Shown here one piece after another: positions 27,301 to 36,357 of a stretch of 64,000 bases of DNA; the first letter of the stretch is position 1; the number at the start of each line of letters is the position of its first letter. The DNA is from Thermoflexibacter ruber (GTDB lineage: Bacteria > Bacteroidota > Bacteroidia > Cytophagales > Thermoflexibacteraceae). The stretch lies in assembly GCF_900113045.1 (NCBI RefSeq), contig NZ_FONY01000001.1, positions 62,001 through 126,000 on the forward strand, written 5' to 3'. The position numbers were made by a program, and so were the translations under genes. Below the pieces are notes generated by a model. It ran no database searches. It saw only the letters and a program-made list of their open reading frames with translations, and was not told where the DNA came from.

Positions 27301-28312
27301 CTTGCGTACCTACCCAAACCGTACCTGTTTTATCTACAAAGATTTGATTTACCAAATCTCTGCTAAGTGTTTGCGGATTTTTAAAATCATTTTTATACAC
27401 TTGAAACTTCATTTTAGCAAATTGGGTCGGAGCGTAAATTTTTACTATCCCGCCGCCCAGCGTTCCCAACCAAAGATTTTGCTCGGAGTCTGCTACTATA
27501 CTTGTAATTTGGTTAAAATCGAGGTCTTCTGTATGATTAGGATAAGGTTTAAAAGTAAAAAATTGATTATCAGGAGTGATAATTCTCAATCCTTTAATAG
27601 AGCCAATCCAATAGTTGCCTTTGGTGTCTTGGTAAATACTCTGTATAAACTCGTATTTGAGGGAATCGGGATAAAGCGAGAAAGATTGAAAATCCTTCCT
27701 GTCTGGAGTGCATATCATGATGCCTGAGCCGTAGGTGCCTGCCAAAATATTACCAGCTTTGTCTTGAAACAGTGCTTTGACGGTAGCATACTTTTCTATG
27801 TCATAAAAAGAGGAGAACTGAAAGTGCGTAAATTTTTTTCTTTCTTTGTCTAAGCGAGAGATGCCTTCTTCTGTCCCCACCCACAAGTAGCCTTCTCTAT
27901 CTTCTAAAAGGCTATATACTTGGTTATTAATCAGACTTGCCGCAGAGTCTTGGTAGTGCTTGTAGGTGATAAAAGTATAAGTTTTTCGGTCAAAACGATT
28001 CAAGCCATTTTGCGTTCCTATCCACAAATTTCCTGCTCGGTCTTCATGAATTGCCCAGATGACATTATTAGAAATGCTTTTCGGGTTTTTAGGGTTGTGC
28101 TTAAAATGTGTAAATTCATAGCCGTCATATAGGTTCAATCCATCATGTGTGCCTATCCAAATAAAGCCTTTTGAATCTTGGAAAATGCAAGTAGCATTAT
28201 TGTTAGAAAGTCCATCTTCTACGGAAAGTTGATAAAACTTGGGTGCTTCTTCCTGAGCCAGTAGCAAGGAGCAAGAGAGCAAAGAAAATATGCAACCCAA
28301 TAAGTATTTCAT
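24302..28312 (-). CDS. Reg_prop beta-propeller sensor with GAF and SpoIIE phosphatase domains
   Basis: This is a 1336-residue membrane sensor. A signal peptide (MKYLLGCIFSLLSCSLLLAQ) is followed by about fourteen Reg_prop repeats of the type GNLWIGTQNGLNRFD (residues 25-680), a Y_Y_Y domain and one transmembrane helix (LLVLLVIGAVVFGVYKV). A coiled coil near 830-900 (EEILAQKQDIIAKNEYLEE) leads to a GAF domain, then a PP2C-type SpoIIE phosphatase with VSGDFYW, VDCTGHGVPGAFMS and LTTDGFADQ. The likely role is to convert an extracytoplasmic signal into dephosphorylation of an anti-sigma antagonist or other partner. It has no histidine-kinase or DNA-binding domain. The ATG at 28312 is preferred over a TTG two codons earlier. 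Confidence 0.88.
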   Translation of the reverse strand: MKYLLGCIFSLLSCSLLLAQEEAPKFYQLSVEDGLSNNNATCIFQDSKGFIWIGTHDGLNLYDGYEFTHFKHNPKNPKSISNNVIWAIHEDRAGNLWIGTQNGLNRFDRKTYTFITYKHYQDSAASLINNQVYSLLEDREGYLWVGTEEGISRLDKERKKFTHFQFSSFYDIEKYATVKALFQDKAGNILAGTYGSGIMICTPDRKDFQSFSLYPDSLKYEFIQSIYQDTKGNYWIGSIKGLRIITPDNQFFTFKPYPNHTEDLDFNQITSIVADSEQNLWLGTLGGGIVKIYAPTQFAKMKFQVYKNDFKNPQTLSRDLVNQIFVDKTGTVWVGTQGGGLSIYDEGRDKFELFRHESENPNSLSNNIVNAFYEEKNAVLWIGTGGGLNRYDLKNKKFTVFKHNPANKNTLSDDYITCIFPSKKGGLWIGTSNGLNYFDEKRGTFQVFKKDLDKQQTLNDNHILSLWEDEQGILWIGTLEGGLNKYNPEKNTFTIFQNITQNPNNSLSDNTVQAILQDREGILWIGTSGGGLNRFDKKTEQFTIFKNQAGDSLSLSHNSIKCLYEDKQGNIWIGTHGGLDKLDKKKGIFSNFNRNDGLPSNIIHGILEDKKGYLWLSTNMGISHFWTEENQFHNYDQYDNLQSNEFNTGAFFKNHAGKMYFGGNMGFNAFLPDSVENNMIKPLVYFTHLRINGKKVEVGTPDSPLKFHISATEKISLTHEQNTITFDFVALNFRHSEKNEYQWKLDGYDQDWTKPSKARTATYANLPSGKYTFLVRASNNDGVWSEVPAQIAVEIQKAIWDTWWFRLLVLLVIGAVVFGVYKVRVYQIELQNKRLEEQVKERTLEISQQKDEILKINEELQTKQEEILAQKQDIIAKNEYLEEANKAISEQRNQIEKALHDIQVISEIGQKITSLSHHEFFIETVFDNISDLVEVDMFRVGVIDKQTKKIVFQGFSEKKRITTYYHDFSTSEGQHLSLWCIENKKEIFINDFDKEYNLYIPNGKLNASIKNQPKSLIYLPLMIEEECIGVMTLQSYKKNAYTQENLSILKTLSTFTSIALDNYANHNNLQEANKKIAQNNENILSSIRYAEKIQQAILPDDHLLKNVLGDYFVIFLPQAIVSGDFYWCKQIEDKTFLAVVDCTGHGVPGAFMSIIGNTLLNDIVSRRIYEPSQILEELHMGIRLALKQDNKVNDDGMDIGLCLLEKQNDENGQNQTKVTYAGAKRPLYYVVNGQLETLAGNKRSLGGGRNVAYLPFSQETIYLPKGAMIYLTTDGFADQNNPAKEKIGSPKLKEWLQDIAEKELHLQDIELLTKLSEYMIDDSYQRDDITILGVRL

Positions 28313-28412
28313 TATCAAGCGATAGTGAGTAAAATGTATAATAAAAGTAACCTCCCTAAGAAGGTAGCCTTTGAGTTGGCAGGGTAAAAATACAATAAAA
28401 CAATCTAAAAAT

Positions 28413-28447
28413 ACAAGCTGACAGTAGGCAAAACACTGCCAGCTTGT
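28413..28447 (-). terminator. intrinsic terminator downstream of hppD
   Basis: Eight-bp outer arms ACAAGCTG/CAGCTTGT (28413-28420 and 28440-28447) enclose a further CAGT/ACTG pairing. Runs of A and T flank it on both sides, so it could act in either direction. Confidence 0.65.
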
Positions 28448-28466
28448 AAATTTTTTTACAAAGAAA

Positions 28467-29570
28467 TTATAAATTCCCTCTCAACGCCTGCTCTCTCTCA
28501 ATAGACTCAAAAAGTGCTTTAAAATTTCCTTTGCCAAAAGAGGTAGCTCCTTTGCGTTGGATTATTTCAAAAAACAAAGTAGGTCTATCCACCAAGGGTT
28601 TTGTAAAAATTTGCAGTAAATAGCCCTCCTCGTCCCTATCTACTAAGATATTGAGTTTCTTTAATGCCTCTAACTCCTCATCTATCTTTCCTACACGCTC
28701 AAAAAGGTCATCATAGTAGGTTTCAGGAACATATAGAAAATCCACCCCTCTATCTCTTAGGCTACTTACCGTACTGATAATGTCATCAGTAGCAATGGCA
28801 ATGTGCTGCACGCCTGCTCCTTCGTAAAACTCCAAATACTCCTCTATTTGAGATTTTCTTTTTCCTTGTGCAGGTTCGTTGATTGGGAATTTGACATACC
28901 CTGAGCCATTAGCAACTACTTTGGACATCAAGGCACTGTATTCGGTGGAAATATCTTTATCGTCAAAGGTAATCAGTAGCTTGAATCCCATGACCTTTTC
29001 GTAAAATTCTACCCACTTATTCATCTCCCCTAATTGGACGTTGCCTACGCAATGGTCGACGTGCTTCAAACCAATAGGATTGACGTTCATTCTGGATTTG
29101 ACGGGTATATAGCCCGGCATAAATGCTCCTTTGTAGTGAGTTCTTTCTACGAAAGTATGCAAAGTTTCACCGTAAGTATGAATACTTGCCACTACCACCT
29201 CCCCAAATTCGTCTTTGAGGGTATGTGGAGGCATGGCTTCTTTTGCACCGCGACTCATGGCATTATAAAAGGCACTTTCCGCATCATCTACCCACAAAGC
29301 CAAAACTTTTACTCCGTCACCATGCTTTTTTACGTGTTCGGCAATAGGCGAATGAGAGTGCAAAGCCCCTGTGAGTACAAATCTCAGCTTGTTTTGTTGG
29401 AGTACATACGAAACTTTGTCTTTTACTCCTGTTTCCGGACCGCAATAAGCTACCAATTCAAAGCCAAAAGCACTTTGATAATAGTAGGCGGCTTGTTTAG
29501 CATTGCCCACATAAAACTCTATGTGGTCTGTGCCGTTCAAAGGCATAAAATCTTGCGTTGTCATTTGCAT
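28467..29570 (-). CDS. hppD: 4-hydroxyphenylpyruvate dioxygenase
   Basis: This Fe(II)-dependent enzyme converts 4-hydroxyphenylpyruvate to homogentisate in tyrosine breakdown. The 367-residue length is normal. The three iron ligands are visible: His173 (LKHVDHCVGN), His256 (GVQHIAIAT) and Glu335 (LFFEIIQRKG). The N-terminal vicinal-oxygen-chelate repeat GTDHIEFYVGNAKQAA is also typical. Homogentisate dioxygenase is not adjacent, so the pathway is dispersed. ATG codons at 29570 and 29564 are both possible starts. Confidence 0.95.
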   Translation of the reverse strand: MQMTTQDFMPLNGTDHIEFYVGNAKQAAYYYQSAFGFELVAYCGPETGVKDKVSYVLQQNKLRFVLTGALHSHSPIAEHVKKHGDGVKVLALWVDDAESAFYNAMSRGAKEAMPPHTLKDEFGEVVVASIHTYGETLHTFVERTHYKGAFMPGYIPVKSRMNVNPIGLKHVDHCVGNVQLGEMNKWVEFYEKVMGFKLLITFDDKDISTEYSALMSKVVANGSGYVKFPINEPAQGKRKSQIEEYLEFYEGAGVQHIAIATDDIISTVSSLRDRGVDFLYVPETYYDDLFERVGKIDEELEALKKLNILVDRDEEGYLLQIFTKPLVDRPTLFFEIIQRKGATSFGKGNFKALFESIEREQALRGNL

Positions 29571-29649
29571 TTATTGGTTAGTTTGATTTATGCCGCAATG
29601 TACGCAAAATTTTAGATTAAATTAAATAGCCTGCATCATTATTCTATAT

Positions 29650-31329
29650 CTATTTGATTAGCATGACTTTATCAGAAAAAGGATACTGTTCCGTCATCTG
29701 CCACTGAGCAAGCACTACGGGAATATTTCCTATGGCATTGAACTGGTCTAAGAAAGTTTTGATTTGAAAGGGCTTGTTTTCTTCTTCTTGTTTTTTTGCA
29801 AATTCCATGATAGCATTTTCTATCAAATACTTACCTGTAATGTAGCTTGTTCCATAACCCGGCTGGCGCATGTAAAGGTGTTGCTCAAAAATACGTAGTT
29901 CTTTTTCTGTTTTCATCCAGCCTCTTGGTGTGTATTCGGTATGAATGTTTCCTGCCTCTTCCATAGTCATTAGGTTGGCGTGGGCATACAACGAACCCAA
30001 GCCACGCGCAGCACGCTGGGCAAGCATGATATAGACGATTTCTTTCACCCTTGGAGCGTCATCGTACAACCCTGCTTGCATAAACATCTCCTCTACCGCA
30101 GTCGCAATGCCCTCATTATGAGAATCAAAAATGTTGTATAACAAGGGACTGCGGCGAATTTCGCTTTGATGCGGTTCTTTGTCCATCTGGGCTAACTCAA
30201 ACCAATGATAAAAGTGTGAGTAAAGAGGACGGGGGTCATAGTGAGCAGTAATCCAAAAGAAATGTCGTTTTTCTTTGGGAATGTATTTTCCCAAATGCGC
30301 TCTTAACGCAGGCTCAAAATAAGGTTTCGTACTAAGTATTTCCTCTTTTTCCAAAAATTTTAACAAACTTTGGGCAGATTGTTTAGCTAATTTTTGGTAG
30401 GCTTCTGGCGAATCTGCATCGATAAGTTCAGGCAGTTTCCTATTCCGATGCTCTTCCAGTTTCAAGGCAGACCAAGCGCGAGCAAGTTCTCTTTTGAGGA
30501 GCATAACTTCCTGCTCCCAAGTAAGTGGTACTAAATGCACATTTTGCTGATACCAAGTGTAGTTCTCTTTTCCGATGCCCGATGCCCCATTTTTTGACTT
30601 GGCTTGTGCTTCTAACCAACTTACCAGTGCCTCGGTGGACTGTATCGCTTGATTGATTGTTGCGACCAACTCATTATCTTCTTTGACAGAGGGGAAATTG
30701 AGCAGTTCTTGCAAATCTTTACTTTGAGAGCGAATATCCCTAATCCCAGCAATCCATAAATCTTTGGCATTGCCTACTAAGTTTACCTTTGCTTGTTCGT
30801 TGAGTGGCGGAATCACTTGCAAGGCTTTGATTAGCTTCTTTTTTTCCTCTTCGCTCAAAGGGAAAGTATAAGTCCAAAGGTCAATAATGGCATGATGAAT
30901 AGGTCCTTCATGGGCGGGAACATCGCTGCGTTCTGTCCAAACGGACTTGTAGAAAGCAGGGTCTCTTTCCCAAGGTCTAAGTATGCGGTAGTTAAAATCA
31001 AAACCGTTCATCTCTGCCTTTACGATGCACCAGTCCACTTTCTGCTCCACTGTCCACTTTGCTGTGTCCATAGACAAAAGTTTGGCTTGCAAGTGTTTGA
31101 AAGTAGGCATTCTCTGCTCAAAAGTAGAAACGGTATAATCAGGCGCCCCCTCACGAAGCGGAGGTGTTTCAAAGTTTCTCCATTCCCTAAACAATGCTAC
31201 CAAATCTTCATATTTGGCTGGGACTAATTGTGGTAGGGCAGTCTGTGGCAAAGTAGATGGCTCGTTGGCACAGCTTTGTAACACCAGATAAAGAAACCAC
31301 AGCGAAAAAAGTTTGAATAGATGTTTCAT
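29650..31329 (-). CDS. DUF885 family lipoprotein, predicted metallopeptidase-like
   Basis: The start is the ATG at 31329, which opens a lipoprotein signal ([20 protein letters not shown], lipobox LQSC). The frame extends to 31371 but without signal character. The mature protein of about 540 residues is mainly helical. It carries the DUF885 signature [14 protein letters not shown], where the helix with spaced Glu residues is thought to bind metal, and [20 protein letters not shown]. Some DUF885 proteins are carboxypeptidases, but activity here is inferred. It follows the S10 peptidase gene on the same strand after a palindrome-containing gap. Confidence 0.8.
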   Translation of the reverse strand: MKHLFKLFSLWFLYLVLQSCANEPSTLPQTALPQLVPAKYEDLVALFREWRNFETPPLREGAPDYTVSTFEQRMPTFKHLQAKLLSMDTAKWTVEQKVDWCIVKAEMNGFDFNYRILRPWERDPAFYKSVWTERSDVPAHEGPIHHAIIDLWTYTFPLSEEEKKKLIKALQVIPPLNEQAKVNLVGNAKDLWIAGIRDIRSQSKDLQELLNFPSVKEDNELVATINQAIQSTEALVSWLEAQAKSKNGASGIGKENYTWYQQNVHLVPLTWEQEVMLLKRELARAWSALKLEEHRNRKLPELIDADSPEAYQKLAKQSAQSLLKFLEKEEILSTKPYFEPALRAHLGKYIPKEKRHFFWITAHYDPRPLYSHFYHWFELAQMDKEPHQSEIRRSPLLYNIFDSHNEGIATAVEEMFMQAGLYDDAPRVKEIVYIMLAQRAARGLGSLYAHANLMTMEEAGNIHTEYTPRGWMKTEKELRIFEQHLYMRQPGYGTSYITGKYLIENAIMEFAKKQEEENKPFQIKTFLDQFNAIGNIPVVLAQWQMTEQYPFSDKVMLIK

Positions 31330-31438
31330 GTGCAAATCAGAGATTAGATACTCAAAAGAACATATTTGCATTTATGCGAAAGGCTTACTTTTCAGTTATT
31401 TAGCATCGCATAAATGCAATTTTATATTCAGATTAGAC

Positions 31439-31513
31439 TTCTTGCGAAAGTGTTTTTTTATCGCCTTTCCCCTGCCTCTCCTTTTGAGAGGGAAATAGGC
31501 GCTTTCGCAAGAA
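31439..31513. repeat. intergenic palindromic element
   Basis: Perfect 12-bp outer arms TTCTTGCGAAAG/CTTTCGCAAGAA (31439-31450 and 31502-31513) enclose an imperfect inner hairpin with CCCCTGCCTCTCC against GAGAGGG. The inner part resembles the core of the palindrome at 19686-19738. It lies between two same-strand peptidase genes and could also act as a transcript-end structure. Confidence 0.75.
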
Positions 31514-31532
31514 CTCTTTTGTAAAAGATTAT

Positions 31533-33041
31533 TTATTTCAAGGCTTCTTTCATAAAGCTACTTACATCGTCTTTCATTTTTATTAGCGAAGGCTTGTGAA
31601 TATACATCATGTGTCCAGCCTCATAATAAGTCATTTTGATATTGTTTCTCAATGACTTGTCTAAAAAAAGGTGATTCATGGTATAGTCCGTAGCAAAGTA
31701 GGGCGTTGCCAAGTCGTAGTATCCATTGCAAACTAATACCTTGAGGTAAGGATTTTTTGATATGGCACTTCGCATCGTTTCTGCTACGTTTAAGTATTGA
31801 TTTTGTACGTTGTTGTAATTCCAAGGTTGTACTCTGCTGGTCAAGATTTCATAAGGTAAGTCGTTTTCGTATTTCAAAACCCTACGTACATAGTCATTAA
31901 TCGCCATAGTGTAAGGACCTGAAATCGCTCCCGCCAAACTTGGGTCGTACTCGTTGCGTTCTCCTGCATAGTCATAGTCTTTGCCTTTGATTCTGCTGTC
32001 CAGTCTGCCTACGGTTTCGGAGTCCTTGCGTTTGAGTTCCTTGCAAAAGCGTTGGATTTCTATACGCAAGTTGGTTTGCTTGATATACTCAGGTGATAAG
32101 CCTGTGTATTTGGCTAACTTATTGGTGATATTAGTTTCTTCTGCCTCAGTGAGCTTTTCTCCTTTCATGAGGGCAAGCGTATATTCGCCCATAGCAAACT
32201 GCTCTACCTCAGCTAAGAAGGCTTTTAAGTCTTTGTATTCAGGGCTTACTTTTTTATGATACCAAGCGGTAGCGGCATAGGTAGGCAAAAATAAGATAAA
32301 AGGTAGGTCATTCCCTTTTTCAAAACGAGCAGTTTGGAAATTGAGAATGGAAGAAATCAAAACTAAGCCATTGAGATACAAGCCGTGACGGTCTTGCAGA
32401 TAGCCTGAAAGTCCTGCGGCTCTGGTAGTCCCGTAGCTTTCTCCTGCCAGAAACTTAGGAGAGTTCCAACGCTGAAAACGCGTAGTAAATAATCTGATAA
32501 AATCTCCCACAGAGGTAATATCCTCTACATATCCGTGGAACTCTTTTTTATCTACTCCTTCGGCTGGGCGGCTGTAGCCTGTAATCACAGGGTCTATGAA
32601 AACCAAATCTGTTTCATCAAGCCAAGTGTATTCGTTATCTACTACCTCGTAAGGCGGTTTAGTCATTTCCCCTTCGTCGGTCATTAGGATTCTCTTCGGT
32701 CCTAAAGCCCCCATGTGTAACCATACAGAAGAAGAACCCGGACCTCCATTAAAAGAAAAAGTGATAGGACGGGTGCGGGGGTCAGTAACGCCTTCTTTGG
32801 CATAGTAGATAAAGAAAATGTTAGCTTTAGGCTTACCATCTTCCTCACGCATGAGCATATAGCCCGTAGTAGCTTTGTAGTTAATTACTTGACCTTTGAC
32901 CCTGATACTGTGCGAAGTAACAGAAAGACTTGGCTCTGGTGTGTTTTTGTCAGCTACAGCAGTCTTGGGCTTATCCTGAGCCTCTAACTGCCAAATAATA
33001 AATAGATTAAGCAACAAAAAGTATATTTTTCTCATCGGCAT
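31533..33041 (-). CDS. S10 family serine carboxypeptidase, exported
   Basis: This 502-residue protein has a signal peptide (MRKIYFLLLNLFIIWQLEAQ). The S10 landmarks are in order: FNGGPGSSSVWLHMGALGP (oxyanion region), the nucleophile Ser202 in FLAGESYGTTRAAG, Asp443 in CNGYYDLATPYFA, and His477 in YYEAGHMMYIHKP. It should remove C-terminal amino acids from peptides in the periplasm or outside the cell. Start codons at 33041 and 33035 are both possible. With the DUF885 gene downstream it may form a small peptide-degradation unit. Confidence 0.9.
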   Translation of the reverse strand: MPMRKIYFLLLNLFIIWQLEAQDKPKTAVADKNTPEPSLSVTSHSIRVKGQVINYKATTGYMLMREEDGKPKANIFFIYYAKEGVTDPRTRPITFSFNGGPGSSSVWLHMGALGPKRILMTDEGEMTKPPYEVVDNEYTWLDETDLVFIDPVITGYSRPAEGVDKKEFHGYVEDITSVGDFIRLFTTRFQRWNSPKFLAGESYGTTRAAGLSGYLQDRHGLYLNGLVLISSILNFQTARFEKGNDLPFILFLPTYAATAWYHKKVSPEYKDLKAFLAEVEQFAMGEYTLALMKGEKLTEAEETNITNKLAKYTGLSPEYIKQTNLRIEIQRFCKELKRKDSETVGRLDSRIKGKDYDYAGERNEYDPSLAGAISGPYTMAINDYVRRVLKYENDLPYEILTSRVQPWNYNNVQNQYLNVAETMRSAISKNPYLKVLVCNGYYDLATPYFATDYTMNHLFLDKSLRNNIKMTYYEAGHMMYIHKPSLIKMKDDVSSFMKEALK

Positions 33042-33188
33042 ATAATTTAGAGTGAATCAAAAATAAAAGTAAAGAATAGTTTTAATTTCGGTGTAATTTT
33101 AGGTGAAAATTATTCTAATATAAAGAACTTATCTGTATTTTGTCTGTTTTATCAGCAATAGAGATTTTTCTAATAATTTTAAAACCTT

Positions 33189-34352
33189 ATGAACCATTAC
33201 GATTATATCATTATTGGAGGAGGGTGCGCAGGATTGAGTTTAGCTTATCAACTGAATCAGAGCAAATTAAAAGACAAAAAAATATTAATCATAGACAAAG
33301 AGCAGAAAAACAAAAACGACCGCACTTGGTGTTTTTGGACTGATGAAGCTACTCCTTTTGACCATATTGTTTTTCGTCAATGGAAAATTATAGAATTTCT
33401 TAGCGATGATTTTACTCTCCATGCTCCCCTGAAAAACTTTACCTACAAGATGATTCGCGGGATTGATTTTTACCAAGAGTGTTTGCAAAAAATCGCAGCA
33501 AATCCCAATATAGAGATAGTAAATGATGAAGTAGTGGATTGGCAGGAAGATAGTGAAAAAGTAATGGTTCAGACTTCTCAACAAGGCTACTCTGCGGACT
33601 GGGTATTTGATTCTCGCTTTGACGGAAGGCAGTTTTCTGCGGATATGCCTCACAATCACTACCTTATTCAGCACTTCAAAGGTTGGGTAGTGGAAACTGA
33701 GGAGAAAAGTTTTGATACGAGCAGAATTAGAATGTTTGATTTTCGCACTGAGCAGAGCAGAGAGGTACGCTTTTTTTATGTGCTTCCTTTTTCTGAAACG
33801 GAAGCCTTAGTCGAATATACCTTATTTTCTAAAAATCTTCTGCCCCATGAAGAATATGATGAGAAATTAAAGGATTATTTCTCCTATCAGCTTAAAATTA
33901 GTCAATACCAAATCAAAGAAATTGAATTTGGTACTATTCCTATGACAGATTACAAATTCCAAAGAAAACAAGGCAAAAGAATGATGAAAATTGGGGTAGC
34001 AGGAGGCAGAGCCAAACCCTCTACAGGTTATGCTTTTTTGCGGATTCAACAAGACACCGCTGAGATAATCAATTCATTAGTACAAAGCGGACACCCTTTT
34101 TATAAAGAAAAAAATGGAAAGCAGTTTGAGATTTACGATGCAATGATTTTGAATATTATGAATCGCAAAGGAGAGAGTATCAAGGAAATTTTTACAGATT
34201 TGTTCAGAAATAATCCTATTGAGCGGGTGCTGGCTTTTCTAAATGAAAAAACAAACTTTGTTACCGACTTGCAAATCATGGCTTCCGTGCCACCTATGCC
34301 TTTTTTAAAGTCTATACAAAATATTTTTTTGAGTAAAACTTTGGTCAAATAA
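33189..34352 (+). CDS. crtY: lycopene beta-cyclase, CrtY type
   Basis: This 387-residue flavoprotein begins with YDYIIIGGGCAGLSLAYQL, a dinucleotide-binding fold, followed by KNDRTWCFWTDEATPFDHIV, the R-T-W-C-F-W motif of bacterial CrtY cyclases. VFDSRF and the GVAGGRAKPSTGYAFLRIQ block near the C-terminus are also conserved in the family. It closes the ends of lycopene to beta-ionone rings, consistent with a carotenoid-pigmented bacterium. The other crt genes are not in this window. It starts from a clear ATG, divergent from the S10 peptidase gene. Confidence 0.9.
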   Translation: MNHYDYIIIGGGCAGLSLAYQLNQSKLKDKKILIIDKEQKNKNDRTWCFWTDEATPFDHIVFRQWKIIEFLSDDFTLHAPLKNFTYKMIRGIDFYQECLQKIAANPNIEIVNDEVVDWQEDSEKVMVQTSQQGYSADWVFDSRFDGRQFSADMPHNHYLIQHFKGWVVETEEKSFDTSRIRMFDFRTEQSREVRFFYVLPFSETEALVEYTLFSKNLLPHEEYDEKLKDYFSYQLKISQYQIKEIEFGTIPMTDYKFQRKQGKRMMKIGVAGGRAKPSTGYAFLRIQQDTAEIINSLVQSGHPFYKEKNGKQFEIYDAMILNIMNRKGESIKEIFTDLFRNNPIERVLAFLNEKTNFVTDLQIMASVPPMPFLKSIQNIFLSKTLVK

Positions 34353-34360
34353 GCGCTAAG

Positions 34361-36247
34361 TTAGGCTAATTTTAGAGAGAAGACGATGGTAGTTCCTTTA
34401 TAGAGCGTGCTTTGTACGTTGATTTTCCCGCCGTTGTTTTCTACGAACTCTTTGCAAAGCAGTAAGCCCAAACCTGTTCCTTTTTCTCCTGAAGTACCGG
34501 GTGTGGAGCGGTTAGCAGGCGAAAATAAGTTTTTGAGCTGCTCCTCTGTCATGCCTATCCCTGTATCGCTTACTGCTATTTCTACTTCTTTGCCGTTGAT
34601 GATATATGAAAAGCTAATACTTCCTTTGATAAAAGAAAACTTAATTGCATTATTTAATAAGTTTCTCAGAATAAGCCTCAACTGATTTTTGTCAGCCAAT
34701 ACAAACATAGGACTATCTATCTGATTGACTATTTGCAAGGCTTTTTGCTTAGCTACTTCTTGGTAAAAGTTAATGGTTTCGGTGATGATTTCACCCAATT
34801 CTACTTTTTCTATGTTGGTATTTCCTCCCTTCATCTGCGAAAGCGACCATTGCAGGAGATTGTCCAAAGTGTAAGAAATGCTTTCTATATTTTTCTGCAT
34901 TTGCTTGGAAACCAATTCTATTTCTTTGGGAGAGAAGGCATTTTCCTTCATCAGTTCCAATGTGCTTTTAAGTGTGTTAAAAGGGCTACGAAGGTCATGC
35001 GAGATAATAGAAAATAGCTTATCTTTGGTGGCATTGAGGTTTTTAAGTGCCTCATTTTTAGCATTTAATCTGTCATTGATTTTCTTTCTTTGGTAGTTAG
35101 AATAGAACAATACGGCTATAAAAGCCAAAGTAACTCCCAAGCTAAAAATCCATATATTCCTCCAAAGATTTTGATTTTCAATTTCTTGCTGTTTAATAAT
35201 GTTATCTTTTTGCAAGGATTCTATTTCTGATTGTTTTTTGTCCAATTCAAATTTCTGCTGTAACTGATTGATTATTTTATTTTTATCTTCGCTAAAAAGG
35301 CTGTCCATCATGGTCAGAGCCGAGTCTGCATAGAGAAAAGCCTTTTTAAAATCTCCTTTTTTGTAGAAAAGCTCTTTCAAAGTTTGCAGATTGTCTTTAA
35401 CTTGTGGATTAAAGCCAAATTTTTTATTGAACTCAAGTGCTTTCTGTGCGAAATACTCTGCTGAGTCAAATTTACTCAATTCTGTGTATGTTTTGGCAAG
35501 TGCGTTATACGAATAGGCTATTCCCTCGTAGTCTTGTATTTCTTGCTCTACTTTGAGGGCTTGGTACTGAAAAAGATTAGATTTTTGGTATTCACCAATA
35601 TCATAATACACATCGCCAATATTGTTGAGAGAAACTCCGACACGGTGCTTATCTTGTTGCTTCTCTGCCTCTATTAAGCCTTTCCAAAAATAATCTAAGG
35701 CTTTACTAAGCTGTTTTTTTTGATAGTAAATAACCCCAATGTTATTGAGTGTGATAGATAGTTTTGAATTATCATTAATAAAATGGTCTATTTTGAAAGA
35801 TTGCTCATAGTATTTTAAGGCTTTGTCTATTTCTCCTTTGGCAGAGTAAACCACGCCCAAATTGTTCAAATCTCGGGAGATTCCTGTTTGATTGCCTAAC
35901 TCTTCATCTATTTTCAAGGCTTGGAGCGTGTATTCTATGGACTTAGGATAATCGCCTATGGTTAGATTAAGACTCCCCCAATGAGCTAAAAATTCTGCTT
36001 CTTTTAGAAGATTATGATTTTTTTGGGCTAAAGTTAATCCTTTTTGAATGAATTGGAGGCAGTTGGCAGATGTATGCTGACAGTTTTGCAATAAGCTACT
36101 CAGTATTTCTAAGTGCAAGCTATCTGAAAGTTGCTTTTTTTCCAATAAAGCTTGTAAGCTATCCACCTTCTTGCTGTTTTGAGCAAAAGCAAGAAAGAAA
36201 GAACATAAAAAAAACAACGACAATATGAAATCCTTTTTGAAATACAT
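34361..36247 (-). CDS. TPR-containing sensor histidine kinase
   Basis: The ATG at 36247 opens a signal peptide (KKDFILSLFFLCSFFLAFAQ). About 330 residues of tetratricopeptide repeats follow, for example GDYPKSIEYTLQALKIDEEL. Then come a coiled coil, one transmembrane helix (IWIFSLGVTLAFIAVLFYS), a HisKA domain with the phospho-acceptor SHDLRSPFNTLK, and a HATPase domain with NLLNNAIKFSF, DTGIGMTEEQ and GTGLGLLLCKEF. All ATP-binding boxes are present, so it should be active. No response regulator is adjacent (an orphan kinase). A CAAACTTA element (minus-strand TAAGTTTG) lies at 36278-36285 without a good -33. Confidence 0.88.
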   Translation of the reverse strand: MYFKKDFILSLFFLCSFFLAFAQNSKKVDSLQALLEKKQLSDSLHLEILSSLLQNCQHTSANCLQFIQKGLTLAQKNHNLLKEAEFLAHWGSLNLTIGDYPKSIEYTLQALKIDEELGNQTGISRDLNNLGVVYSAKGEIDKALKYYEQSFKIDHFINDNSKLSITLNNIGVIYYQKKQLSKALDYFWKGLIEAEKQQDKHRVGVSLNNIGDVYYDIGEYQKSNLFQYQALKVEQEIQDYEGIAYSYNALAKTYTELSKFDSAEYFAQKALEFNKKFGFNPQVKDNLQTLKELFYKKGDFKKAFLYADSALTMMDSLFSEDKNKIINQLQQKFELDKKQSEIESLQKDNIIKQQEIENQNLWRNIWIFSLGVTLAFIAVLFYSNYQRKKINDRLNAKNEALKNLNATKDKLFSIISHDLRSPFNTLKSTLELMKENAFSPKEIELVSKQMQKNIESISYTLDNLLQWSLSQMKGGNTNIEKVELGEIITETINFYQEVAKQKALQIVNQIDSPMFVLADKNQLRLILRNLLNNAIKFSFIKGSISFSYIINGKEVEIAVSDTGIGMTEEQLKNLFSPANRSTPGTSGEKGTGLGLLLCKEFVENNGGKINVQSTLYKGTTIVFSLKLA

Positions 36248-36357
36248 GAGTTTAGGTGCGTAGGATTGAGCAGACTTCAAACTTATTGATGAATAAAGAT
36301 AAAAAAATATAGCCATTTTTATTGAAGCAGGAAAACTTATTTATCAGCCCCAAAAGG

